Below the pieces are notes generated by a model that was not told where the DNA came from, did not search any database, and saw only the letters and a program-made list of their open reading frames with translations. A DNA stretch of 13,199 nt from Rhodothermota bacterium (GTDB lineage: Bacteria > Hydrogenedentota > Hydrogenedentia > Hydrogenedentales > GCA-2746185), in assembly GCA_009885415.1 (NCBI GenBank), contig VFKU01000680.1, forward strand, positions 1-13,199, written 5' to 3'. Numbering within the stretch: position 1 is the first letter of the stretch; the number at the start of each line of letters is the position of its first letter. Below are positions 1 to 5,701 of this stretch, piece after piece. Made by a program: the position numbers and the translations under genes.

Positions 1-1091
1 CGGAGAATTTGGTAGGTCTCCTCGACGGTCGGCTCGACGACGTCTATCTTCTGGAAACGTCGGGCGAGCGCGCGGTCCTTCTCGACGCCGTTCTTGTACT
101 CCTCGAAGGTGGTCGCGCCGATGCAGCGCAGCTCGCCCGCGGCGAGCAAGGGCTTGAGCAGGCCGGAGACGTCTACGTCCGAGCCGCGGGTCGAGCCCGC
201 GCCGACGACCATGTGGATCTCGTCGATGAAGAGTATGACGTTTTGCCGCTTGAGCAGCGCCTTGATGACGGCCTTGATGCGCTGCTCGAGATCGCCTCGG
301 AACTGCGTCCCGGCGAGGAGCGCGCCGAGGTCGAGGCGGAAGATTTCTGCGGCGACGAGCAGCGGCGGCACCTTGCCCTCGTGGATGCGCAGCGCGAGTC
401 CCTCGACGATGGCGGTCTTCCCGACACCCGGTTCGCCCACGAAGATGGGGTTGTTCTTGCGGCGGCGGCAGAGCACGCGAATGGCGCGGGCCAGCTCGGT
501 CTCACGGCCTATGAGCGGATCGATCTTGCCCTGCGCGGCGAACACGGCCAGATTTTCGGTATAGAGTTCGAGCGGATCGCGCGATTTCTTGCTGCGATCC
601 TCGTCTTCGCCGTTGGCCTCGCCGGGCGCTTCGCTGTTCGCGTCTTCGTCCGAATCGGCGTCCTTCGACACGCCGTGCGAAACGTAGTTGAGCACGTCGA
701 GCCGCGTGACGCCTTGTTCTTCGAGGAAAAAGGCGGCGTGCGACTGCGGCTCTTCGAGGAGCGCGGCGAGCGTATCGCCGGCTTCGACTTCGCCTTTGCC
801 TGAAAATCTCACGTGCGAGAGCGCACGCTTCATAACGCGATCGAAAGCGACGGTCTGCTGCACGACGAGGCGCTGTCCCTCGGGGATCTGGTCGAGCTGC
901 TTCGAGAGGAACTCGTCGAGGTCCTTGCGCAGCTTGTCGATGTCCACCCCGACGTTCTCGAGGATGTCGCGGCCGACGGGATCGTCCAGCAGGGCATAGA
1001 GGACGTGCTCGGCGCAGAGGTACTCGTGGCGGCGCTTGCGCGCCTCCTGCACCGCGTTTCGGAGCACGTCTTCGAGTTGTTTGCTGATCAT
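1..1091 (-). CDS. clpA: ATP-dependent Clp protease ATP-binding subunit ClpA (N-terminal part, runs off the window)
   Basis: AAA+ unfoldase that feeds substrates, including those delivered by ClpS, into the ClpP peptidase in the cytoplasm. About 363 residues are visible and the C-terminus lies beyond base 1. The start MISKQLEDVLRNAVQEARKR opens a Clp N-domain (about residues 1-150), followed by an acidic, low-complexity linker rich in D, E, S and N. The first AAA+ module then has Walker A GEPGVGKT at residues 219-226 and Walker B VILFIDE at 285-291, followed by the family-typical KDRALARRFQKIDVVEPTVEET segment (17 residues of it are KDRALARRFQKIDVVEP). The N-domain phrase LDVLNYVSHG favours ClpA over ClpB or ClpC. 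The ATG at 1089-1091 is preceded by AAGGA about 10 nt upstream. It is the last visible gene of a clpS-CDGSH-clpA order, and a 10-bp hairpin lies just upstream of its ribosome binding site. Confidence 0.95.
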   Translation of the reverse strand, partial: MISKQLEDVLRNAVQEARKRRHEYLCAEHVLYALLDDPVGRDILENVGVDIDKLRKDLDEFLSKQLDQIPEGQRLVVQQTVAFDRVMKRALSHVRFSGKGEVEAGDTLAALLEEPQSHAAFFLEEQGVTRLDVLNYVSHGVSKDADSDEDANSEAPGEANGEDEDRSKKSRDPLELYTENLAVFAAQGKIDPLIGRETELARAIRVLCRRRKNNPIFVGEPGVGKTAIVEGLALRIHEGKVPPLLVAAEIFRLDLGALLAGTQFRGDLEQRIKAVIKALLKRQNVILFIDEIHMVVGAGSTRGSDVDVSGLLKPLLAAGELRCIGATTFEEYKNGVEKDRALARRFQKIDVVEPTVEETYQIL

Positions 1092-1107
1092 CGCTGGTTG
1101 TCCTTGC

Positions 1108-1130
1108 ACCCCTAAGCGGAGCTTAGGGGT
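1108..1130. repeat. Perfect 10-bp hairpin in the clpA leader
   Basis: ACCCCTAAGC (1108-1117), a 3-nt loop, then its exact complement GCTTAGGGGT (1121-1130). It sits between the CDGSH gene stop and the clpA start, about 16 nt before the clpA ATG on the minus strand. Next to it is GGTGGCACCC, which resembles the GTGGCA boxes of the hairpin pair at 9232-9337. On the plus strand a short T-run follows at 1141-1145, but no gene reads that way, so a terminator role is unlikely. It could be a dispersed REP-like repeat or a processing or stability hairpin between the two genes. Confidence 0.6.
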
Positions 1131-1148
1131 GGCACCCGGGTTTTTCGG

Positions 1149-1412
1149 TTAGGGCTGTGGCGGAGTCATCGCTTCACGCAGCGGCTTATGCGAGCCGTCG
1201 CAGAAGGGTGCGTTCTTGGATTGTTTGCACAGGCACATCGACTTCGTCTGTGCTTCGGTGATCGTGATTTTCACCGGCGAGAACGCGCCGCCCTTGTGCG
1301 AGCCGTCGCACCAGGGCTGGGTCTTCGATTTACCGCACGCGCACCACGAGTAGGTGCCGGGTTGCAGCTCGAGTTTCACCGACTTGGTATCGAACACGAC
1401 AGGTTTTTCCAC
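1149..1412 (-). CDS. CDGSH-type iron-sulfur domain protein, two CDGSH motifs
   Basis: Small protein of 87 residues with two tandem zinc-finger-like CDGSH motifs, each expected to hold a [2Fe-2S] cluster with three Cys and one His ligands. Motif 1 is CACGKSKTQPWCDGSH (C24, C26, C35, H39) and motif 2 is CLCKQSKNAPFCDGSH (C60, C62, C71, H75). There is no signal peptide or membrane segment, unlike mitochondrial mitoNEET, so it should be soluble. Its exact role is unknown; the family is linked to redox or Fe-S handling. The start is uncertain. GTG at 1410-1412 gives MEKPVVFD, matching the usual short N-terminus of the family, with GGAGGT only 3 nt upstream. An in-frame TTG at 1455-1457 would add 15 residues and has a GAGG 7 nt upstream. 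It lies between clpS and clpA, which is unusual. Confidence 0.88.
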   Translation of the reverse strand: MEKPVVFDTKSVKLELQPGTYSWCACGKSKTQPWCDGSHKGGAFSPVKITITEAQTKSMCLCKQSKNAPFCDGSHKPLREAMTPPQP

Positions 1413-1466
1413 GCGACCTCCGGTGACTTCGTTGGTATTAAAGAACAAACGCCGCAACGCGCGGCC

Positions 1467-1781
1467 TCATTCCGGCTCCATGCTGCATTTGAGTGGAAAG
1501 CCCTTCTCCTGGGCCAATTTGTGCGTGCGATCAATCTTGGTCTCGGCGATCTCCGCGGCGTAAACGCCGGCAAGACCCGCGCCGCTCTTGTGGACGCTGA
1601 GCATAATGTTGACAGCCTCGAGCATTGGTTTTTGGTAGATATCCCGCAAGACTTCGACGACGAAATCCATCGTCGTGTAGTGGTCGTTGTGCAACAGCAC
1701 CTTGAACATGGGCGGCCGCTTCGCAACCGTCCGCGGGCGGGTCCGGGTGACTTCGCGCGTTTTTGGGCCGGTTTCGCTCAT
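1467..1781 (-). CDS. clpS: ATP-dependent Clp protease adaptor ClpS
   Basis: Adaptor of the N-end rule pathway. It binds proteins with a bulky N-terminal residue and hands them to ClpA. The protein has 104 residues, the family's usual size. It starts with a flexible, basic extension (about residues 1-24) and then the folded core FKVLLHNDHYTTMDFVVEVL (26-45). N32, D33, T37 and M38 correspond to the substrate pocket, and VHKSGAGLAGVY holds the conserved His (H64). The ATG at 1779-1781 has only a weak Shine-Dalgarno match. It is the first gene of the clpS > CDGSH > clpA unit, and an extended -10 promoter is proposed about 30 bases upstream. The toxin-antitoxin insert begins about 70 bases upstream of this start. 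Confidence 0.95.
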   Translation of the reverse strand: MSETGPKTREVTRTRPRTVAKRPPMFKVLLHNDHYTTMDFVVEVLRDIYQKPMLEAVNIMLSVHKSGAGLAGVYAAEIAETKIDRTHKLAQEKGFPLKCSMEPE

Positions 1782-1807
1782 GATTTAAACATTTCGTTTT
1801 CCCGTTA

Positions 1808-1816
1808 AGAATAACA
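1808..1816 (-). promoter_or_regulatory. Candidate extended -10 promoter for clpS
   Basis: Read on the minus strand this is TGTTATTCT, an extended -10 (TGn plus TATTCT). The matching -35 position is poor. It would start transcription near 1801 and give a leader of about 20 nt before the clpS ATG. Pattern match only. Confidence 0.35.
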
Positions 1817-1844
1817 TACGACGCGGGGTAGGTTCGTGGACGCG

Positions 1845-1852
1845 GCGGGCCG
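1845..1852 (+). repeat. Left copy of an 8-bp direct repeat (putative target-site duplication)
   Basis: GCGGGCCG abuts the left inverted repeat. The identical octamer follows the right inverted repeat at 3178-3185. The match extends to 10 bp (GCGGGCCGGG) if the first two bases of the left inverted repeat are counted. The position exactly at both junctions is what suggests a duplication made by transposition. Confidence 0.65.
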
Positions 1853-1869
1853 GGTAGTGGGTCAGTTTG
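1853..1869 (+). repeat. Left terminal inverted repeat of the toxin-antitoxin insert
   Basis: GGTAGTGGGTCAGTTTG. One mismatch (T versus C at position 6) to the reverse complement of 3161-3177. A small internal hairpin overlaps it: GTGGGT at 1857-1862 pairs with ACCCAC at 1874-1879, a possible subterminal protein-binding site. Confidence 0.75.
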
Positions 1870-1980
1870 AATAACCCACCCGATCTCCACGTTTCCCCGA
1901 CAGAACCTATGAGGCCAAAACTATGCCAAAATCAGGCTAAAAAGGCCCGTTCTAAACGTCATACTTTGTCTAGCGTTTTT

Positions 1981-1995
1981 CCGGTAAAATACCGG
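1981..1995. promoter_or_regulatory. Perfect palindrome, candidate operator of the toxin-antitoxin operon
   Basis: CCGGTA-AAA-TACCGG is a perfect inverted repeat with a 3-nt centre, about 30 bases upstream of the antitoxin GTG. It contains TAAAAT, a plausible -10 element, so a bound protein would block transcription. Autorepression by the DNA-binding antitoxin is the usual scheme for such operons, so this is the best operator candidate. No convincing -35 hexamer is seen. Confidence 0.5.
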
Positions 1996-2025
1996 TACGC
2001 ACATTGCCGCGAAGGACGTTTTGCA

Positions 2026-2709
2026 GTGAAGCCTAGCCCAACCGATATGCGCGACATGCCTGCTTACAGTGTTAAGGAGGCGGCGAAGTATTTGAAGCTA
2101 CCTCCCGCAACATTGCGGGATTGGGTGGTAGGGCGCAGCTACTCCGATGGACGCAAAAAATTCGCACCTCTCATTAAGCCGGCGACCGCACCTCCGCCGT
2201 TACTATCGTTTCACAATCTAATCGAAGCCCACATATTGCGATCTCTGCGTATCGATCACAGCGTAGCCATAAAGGAAGTGCGAAAAGCCATTGCTTTCGC
2301 TGAAAGCACACTCCATATAGAGAGGCTGCTGCTCAGTCAAGACATGCTAGCTGGGGCTGGAAAGTTGTTTCTAGAGAAATACGGCGAACTAATCGAATTG
2401 TCTAACTCTGGTCAGCTCGCAATAAAGCACGCACTCGAGGCTCATCTCCATCGAGTGAAATACGATTCAATGCGTGTTCCAATACGCCTATTTCCGTTTA
2501 TTAGCTCTACCGCGCCTACAGAAGATCAGCCGATTGCAATTGATCCTAAATTGGCGTTTGGCCGACCTATAGTATTTAGAAAAGCCATATCTACATTGGC
2601 GATTGTGAATCGTATTGATGCCGGTGAGGATGTTGAAGAGATAGCGGCTGATTACGATCTTGAAAAGCGGGAAGTTGAACAAGCCATGTTCTACGAGCGA
2701 GCCGCTTGA
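2026..2709 (+). CDS. Antitoxin, N-terminal HTH plus C-terminal DUF433 (VapB45-like)
   Basis: Protein of 227 residues. The N-terminus YSVKEAAKYLKLPPATLRDW (14-33) is a MerR-like helix-turn-helix. A helical middle follows (about 60-145). The C-terminus from about residue 170 (DPKLAFGRPIVFRKAISTLA and then VNRIDAGEDVEEIAADYDL) matches DUF433, a domain typical of antitoxins. Length and domain order resemble Mycobacterium tuberculosis VapB45 (Rv2018), recalled from family knowledge. The start is GTG at 2026 with GAAGGA 9-10 nt upstream; ATG at 2047 is the alternative. The open frame continues upstream to 1867, but that part crosses the terminal repeat and the palindrome and is not coding. It overlaps the toxin gene by four bases (TTGA), suggesting translational coupling. 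Expected role: neutralise the toxin and repress the operon. Confidence 0.82.
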   Translation: MKPSPTDMRDMPAYSVKEAAKYLKLPPATLRDWVVGRSYSDGRKKFAPLIKPATAPPPLLSFHNLIEAHILRSLRIDHSVAIKEVRKAIAFAESTLHIERLLLSQDMLAGAGKLFLEKYGELIELSNSGQLAIKHALEAHLHRVKYDSMRVPIRLFPFISSTAPTEDQPIAIDPKLAFGRPIVFRKAISTLAIVNRIDAGEDVEEIAADYDLEKREVEQAMFYERAA

Positions 2710-3134
2710 GCCTCGTTTATTTTACGGATCGCGATCTCGGCAAGCAGTTCCCTGAAATTCTTCGCGAAGCCGGGCTAACTGTAGAACGTCATATGGATCA
2801 TTTCAACGCCCAAACCCCCGATCCAGAATGGCTTGCAGAGGTCGGCAAAAACGGCTGGATTGCCCTTACGCATGACGGCAAAATTCGATACAAACCAAAT
2901 GAACAAAAGGCAGTCATAGACAACGGGGTCGCGCTGCTCGTAATTATGGGAAAGGCTAAACATGCCGACCTTGCAAATTCTTTCGTTGCTGCCCTACCCC
3001 GTATCGAGCGCTTTCTGATCCAACACAAACCACCGTTCATCGCAAAAGTCTATCGACCTACACCAGCCGACTTAAAACGATCCTCTAAAGCGATTGGACG
3101 TATTGAACTTGCTTATCCGAAAGAGTTGAATTGA
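2706..3134 (+). CDS. PIN-like domain toxin (VapC45-like)
   Basis: Protein of 142 residues resembling the VapC45 PIN-like domain family; M. tuberculosis VapC45 is of similar length. PIN domains are metal-dependent RNases that use clustered acidic residues. Visible here are VYFTDRDLGKQFPEILREAG near the N-terminus (D8, D10), TPDPEWLAEVG (D39, E41) and IALTHDGKIRYKPNE (D57), followed by a C-terminal segment HKPPFIAKVYRP (107-118) typical of the family. The start is TTG at 2706-2708 inside the antitoxin stop (TTGA); no separate Shine-Dalgarno is obvious, so coupled translation is likely. It has the lower G+C of the insert. No terminator follows before the end of the element, so transcripts could read on into the J-like gene. 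The RNA target cannot be read from the sequence. Confidence 0.85.
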   Translation: MSLVYFTDRDLGKQFPEILREAGLTVERHMDHFNAQTPDPEWLAEVGKNGWIALTHDGKIRYKPNEQKAVIDNGVALLVIMGKAKHADLANSFVAALPRIERFLIQHKPPFIAKVYRPTPADLKRSSKAIGRIELAYPKELN

Positions 3135-3160
3135 CAATCCTTGACCGATCATGAAGGCGG

Positions 3161-3177
3161 CAAACTGACCCGCTACC
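3161..3177 (-). repeat. Right terminal inverted repeat of the toxin-antitoxin insert
   Basis: CAAACTGACCCGCTACC on the plus strand, the inverted partner of 1853-1869 (16/17). It begins 26 bases after the toxin stop. Confidence 0.75.
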
Positions 3178-3185
3178 GCGGGCCG
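3178..3185 (+). repeat. Right copy of the 8-bp direct repeat
   Basis: GCGGGCCG, identical to 1845-1852 and directly next to the right inverted repeat. Confidence 0.65.
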
Positions 3186-3189
3186 GGGT

Positions 3190-3219
3190 TTGGCGCGGGC
3201 AGCCGCCAGCCGGTAGAAT
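3190..3219 (+). promoter_or_regulatory. Candidate sigma70-type promoter for the J-like gene
   Basis: TTGGCG (3190-3195), an 18-bp spacer, and TAGAAT (3214-3219). It lies just outside the insert, so the insertion left this promoter intact. The leader to the ATG at 3247 would be about 20 nt. Confidence 0.45.
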
Positions 3220-3246
3220 GGCGGACTTATTTGTGAAGGGTACTCG

Positions 3247-3831
3247 ATGAGCGAAGCGGGGTATATCAATTATTTCGAGATTCTCGGGGTGGGCGAGGAC
3301 GCCAACCCGGGCGAGGTGCGCAACACCTTTCGCAAGAAGATGAAGGCGCTGCGCGATTCGGTGACGGATTCGATCTCCGAGGACCGCCGCGCGCAGTTCA
3401 TTCTCGATATGGCCAAGTTGAATGCGGCAGCGTTTATCTTGCGCGACCAGGCCAAACGCGCGGCGTATGCCGAGGAGCGGAAGGCACTGATCGAGCTTGA
3501 GAAGCGCTGGATCGACCAGGCGGCGAAAAGTTCGGACCCGGAATCGACCGACGCGCTGCGGCGGGAGTTCGACGGGCGGGCGCGCGGGTTTCTCAGCAAG
3601 TACGTCGAGGAGACGATGCTCGAGGCCGGCCAGGACAAGGACGTGGCGGAATCGAGCGGGTGGAACATTTTTTACGCGCGCTACGCGCTCAAGCTGCTGC
3701 GGCACTATCGGCATCTTTTGTATCACGATATTCTCGAGCGGCTACCCTTTCATGTGGTGACGCAGCCCTCGATCGACTGGGCCGAGCGCCGGCGCTCGGT
3801 ATCGGCGATCCTCGAAACGGCGGGGCGCTGA
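3247..3831 (+). CDS. J-domain-like protein lacking the HPD motif
   Basis: Protein of 194 residues. The first 77 look like a J-domain: YFEILGVGEDANPGEVRNTF (9-28) fits helices I and II, and KLNAAAFILRDQAKRAAYAE (57-76) fits helices III and IV. The loop where HPD should sit reads ALRDSVTDSISED, so the tripeptide that stimulates Hsp70 ATPase is absent. It is therefore probably not a classic DnaK co-chaperone; J-like proteins of this type usually act as binding or regulatory modules. The rest (about 85-194) is helical and charged, with an aromatic stretch around 139-160, and is not recognised. The ATG has GAAGGG 6 nt upstream. The next gene starts 2 nt after its stop, so the two are co-transcribed and probably coupled. 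Confidence 0.8.
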   Translation: MSEAGYINYFEILGVGEDANPGEVRNTFRKKMKALRDSVTDSISEDRRAQFILDMAKLNAAAFILRDQAKRAAYAEERKALIELEKRWIDQAAKSSDPESTDALRREFDGRARGFLSKYVEETMLEAGQDKDVAESSGWNIFYARYALKLLRHYRHLLYHDILERLPFHVVTQPSIDWAERRRSVSAILETAGR

Positions 3832-3833
3832 GC

Positions 3834-4937
3834 ATGGCCCGCGCAGACAAACAAGCCGCGCCAAAGATCGTGAATCCCGAGGACGTGGCCCGTTCGCTCG
3901 CCAAGTGCGTGGCGGACGGTGACATTGTGAATCTGCGGCTGTTGTTCGCGCCGTTCTCTCCGGCGCGCGCGGATTCGAGCGAAGTCTACACCGACGAAAA
4001 ATACGCGTATCTGCTGCCGGCGGCGAGCGAGTCCGGCGCGGCCTTTGAGCAGGCGCTGAGGGCCGTGCGCGAGGCGGCGACTTGGGCGCACGTGCAGCGC
4101 GAACTGGCGGCGATGCGCCCCGCGCAGCTTCCCGCGGAGTTGGTGCTCTTGCTTGGCGACAATGCGGCGCGCGAGGGCAAATGGACGAGCGCCGCGCAGG
4201 CCTACGAACTGCTGCGTATCCGGCGCAAGATGCAGGAAGAATTTTTCGCGCAGGGCCTGGCCGCACTGGGCGCACGCGACTTGCCGCGAGCGGTGCTCGC
4301 GTTTCGCACGGGCGTGGGGCTGGGCTTCGACTATTCGGCCTTTCCCGAGCCCTTGCCGCAAGTGCCGCAATACCAGACGCGCGCGCTGATGATGCACGGG
4401 TCGTATCCGCAGCGGCCGGAAGATTGCGTCGCGCTGCTCGAGCCGGAGCTTCATGCGCAGGTTGCCTTGGATTATTTGTTGGGTGACAGCGAGGCCGCGG
4501 GCCGCTTGCGCGAGGTGGACTTTGCGACGCGGCTGGCGTTTCTGCGCGAGCTGGTGCTTCAGTCGGATCCGGAGTGGGAGGTCTTCGCGGCGCAGTTCGC
4601 GGAGGCGTGCCGGCTCACGCACGCGCTGGGCAACCGGCTACAGCAAGTGGGCGCGCACCAGCCCGAGACGCTCGCCGAGGAAATTGAAGAACAGCAGGCG
4701 GCGGACCCGTGGGCGATTACGCAGGCGCTGCTCGGCCGCAGCATCGAGGGCGGCGCGTGGTGGCAGTACCTCAAGGAACTGGCTTACGAACATCCGGCGG
4801 CGGCCCTGTTCATTTCGCGGCAACTGGTCGGCGAGCAGGAGATTCTGATGCCGCGCCTTCGGGCCGGGTCGCCGGTCGCGGCGGCGCTGGGTCTTCAAGG
4901 CGGGGACGCGCCGTCAGCCGCTCCAAAGGCGCCGTAA
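3834..4937 (+). CDS. Uncharacterised helical protein with TPR-like repeats
   Basis: Protein of 367 residues without a recognised family. It has no signal peptide or membrane segment and is rich in Ala, Leu, Glu and Arg. Two helical-hairpin repeats look TPR-like: about 102-131 (LLLGDNAAREGKWTSAAQAY is its core) and 135-166 (FFAQGLAALGARDLPRAVLA is its core). They suggest a protein-binding scaffold. The second half contains a Trp-rich patch (GGAWWQYLKEL) and ends in a low-complexity Ala/Pro tail. The ATG at 3834 lies 2 nt after the J-like stop; an open frame extends upstream to 3660 but overlaps that gene and is not used. Gene pairing with a J-like protein suggests the two act together, which is inference. 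lepB follows after 101 bases with its own promoter. Confidence 0.75.
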   Translation: MARADKQAAPKIVNPEDVARSLAKCVADGDIVNLRLLFAPFSPARADSSEVYTDEKYAYLLPAASESGAAFEQALRAVREAATWAHVQRELAAMRPAQLPAELVLLLGDNAAREGKWTSAAQAYELLRIRRKMQEEFFAQGLAALGARDLPRAVLAFRTGVGLGFDYSAFPEPLPQVPQYQTRALMMHGSYPQRPEDCVALLEPELHAQVALDYLLGDSEAAGRLREVDFATRLAFLRELVLQSDPEWEVFAAQFAEACRLTHALGNRLQQVGAHQPETLAEEIEEQQAADPWAITQALLGRSIEGGAWWQYLKELAYEHPAAALFISRQLVGEQEILMPRLRAGSPVAAALGLQGGDAPSAAPKAP

Positions 4938-4972
4938 TTCGATAGATTTGGCCCGATCGGCGTCGGCAAGTG

Positions 4973-5002
4973 TTTACTTGCTGGGCAATCTCGTGATAGA
5001 TT
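4973..5002 (+). promoter_or_regulatory. Candidate extended -10 promoter for lepB
   Basis: TTTACT (4973-4978), an 18-bp spacer, and TAGATT (4997-5002) preceded by TGA, giving an extended -10 TGATAGATT. It lies 37 bases before the lepB ATG. Confidence 0.45.
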
Positions 5003-5038
5003 GTTAGACGTAGTACGAGCGCTTTTGGAGACGCAGTG

Positions 5039-5701
5039 ATGGAGCCATCGCAGGGTGTCCCGCCGGCCGCCGCCCCCGAGGCGGGGGAGTCCCAGGACAA
5101 GCACGAGCTGCGGCGCGAAATCGTCGACTTCCTCAAACTCGTCGTGTGGTTCTTGGTCATTTTCCTGAGCCTGAAATTTTTCGTGATCGAGGGCTTCGAG
5201 GTCCAGGGCGACTCGATGGATCCGACGCTGACGAACAACGAGCGCATTCTCGTGCTCAAGCTGCCGCACCAGTTGAGCCGAATCGGCCTGTTTCACAGCC
5301 TGGACGTGACGGCGGGCGACATTGTGGTCTTCGACAGCCCCGACGGATCGGGCAAGCGCTACGTGAAGCGGGTGATCGCGACGGGTCCCGCCGCGGGCAG
5401 CACGGTGCACGCCGAGAGCAAGGGCCCGGCGGATGCGACCTCTCAAACCTTGGTGACGTTCGATCACGGCGACGTGTTTGTGAACAACCGCAAGATCGAG
5501 CAGGACTACTTGATGGAAAGCGCGCGGGTGTCGCCGGAGCACCAGGAGTTGGCGCTGGCCCCGGGCGACTTCTATGTGCTCGGCGATAATCGGCCGGTGA
5601 GCAAGGACAGCCGGAGCTTTAAGGCCATTCACGACGAGGCGATCATCGGCAAGGCCGTCCTCCGCTTCTGGCCGCTCTCGAAGATCAGCCTGCTTCGATG
5701 A
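5039..5701 (+). CDS. lepB: Signal peptidase I
   Basis: Membrane-bound Ser/Lys protease that removes signal peptides from exported proteins on the outer face of the inner membrane. The protein has 220 residues. A soluble N-terminal stretch of about 30 residues precedes one membrane segment (about 31-50, LKLVVWFLVIFLSLKFFVI). Then come the catalytic serine box GDSMDPTL (S59), the general-base lysine in RYVKRVIA (K110) and the conserved box GDNRPVSKDSR (182-192). All essential residues are present. One transmembrane segment instead of the two of E. coli is common outside enterics. The start ATG at 5039 is preferred, with GGAG 8 nt upstream; a GTG directly before it (5036) would add one residue. 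The stop overlaps the next start by four bases (ATGA), so the lpxH-like gene is coupled to it. Confidence 0.95.
   Translation: MEPSQGVPPAAAPEAGESQDKHELRREIVDFLKLVVWFLVIFLSLKFFVIEGFEVQGDSMDPTLTNNERILVLKLPHQLSRIGLFHSLDVTAGDIVVFDSPDGSGKRYVKRVIATGPAAGSTVHAESKGPADATSQTLVTFDHGDVFVNNRKIEQDYLMESARVSPEHQELALAPGDFYVLGDNRPVSKDSRSFKAIHDEAIIGKAVLRFWPLSKISLLR

Larger units (their letters stand above)
1853..3177 (+). mobile_element. Putative non-autonomous mobile element carrying a VapBC45-like toxin-antitoxin pair
   Basis: A 1325-bp block bounded by 17-bp terminal inverted repeats: GGTAGTGGGTCAGTTTG at 1853-1869 and CAAACTGACCCGCTACC at 3161-3177, matching at 16 of 17 positions. It is flanked by the direct repeat GCGGGCCG on both sides. 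Composition differs sharply from the surroundings: two hand-counted 60-base lines inside (from 2281 and 2581) are about 48% and 43% G+C, against about 70% for a native line from 3541. It holds only two genes, an HTH/DUF433 antitoxin and a PIN-like toxin, and no transposase. If mobile it must have been moved in trans. Removing it and one octamer restores a 132-bp intergenic space between divergent clpS and the J-like gene. Seen: repeats, composition, gene content. Inferred: mobility. Confidence 0.7.

Noticed and set aside
9..803. 264-residue open frame on the plus strand
   Set aside because: Exact antisense of clpA, whose Clp motifs are unmistakable.
1139..1145. T-run after the 1108-1130 hairpin as a rho-independent terminator
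   Set aside because: The hairpin-plus-T order exists only on the plus strand, where no gene ends; both neighbouring genes are on the minus strand.
1867..2025. Upstream extension of the antitoxin frame from a TTG at 1867
   Set aside because: It would make the terminal repeat and the palindrome coding; the GTG at 2026 has a good ribosome binding site and the known domains start after it.
3085..3726. 213-residue open frame on the minus strand
   Set aside because: It runs from native high-GC DNA across the right inverted repeat into the insert and is antisense to the J-like gene.
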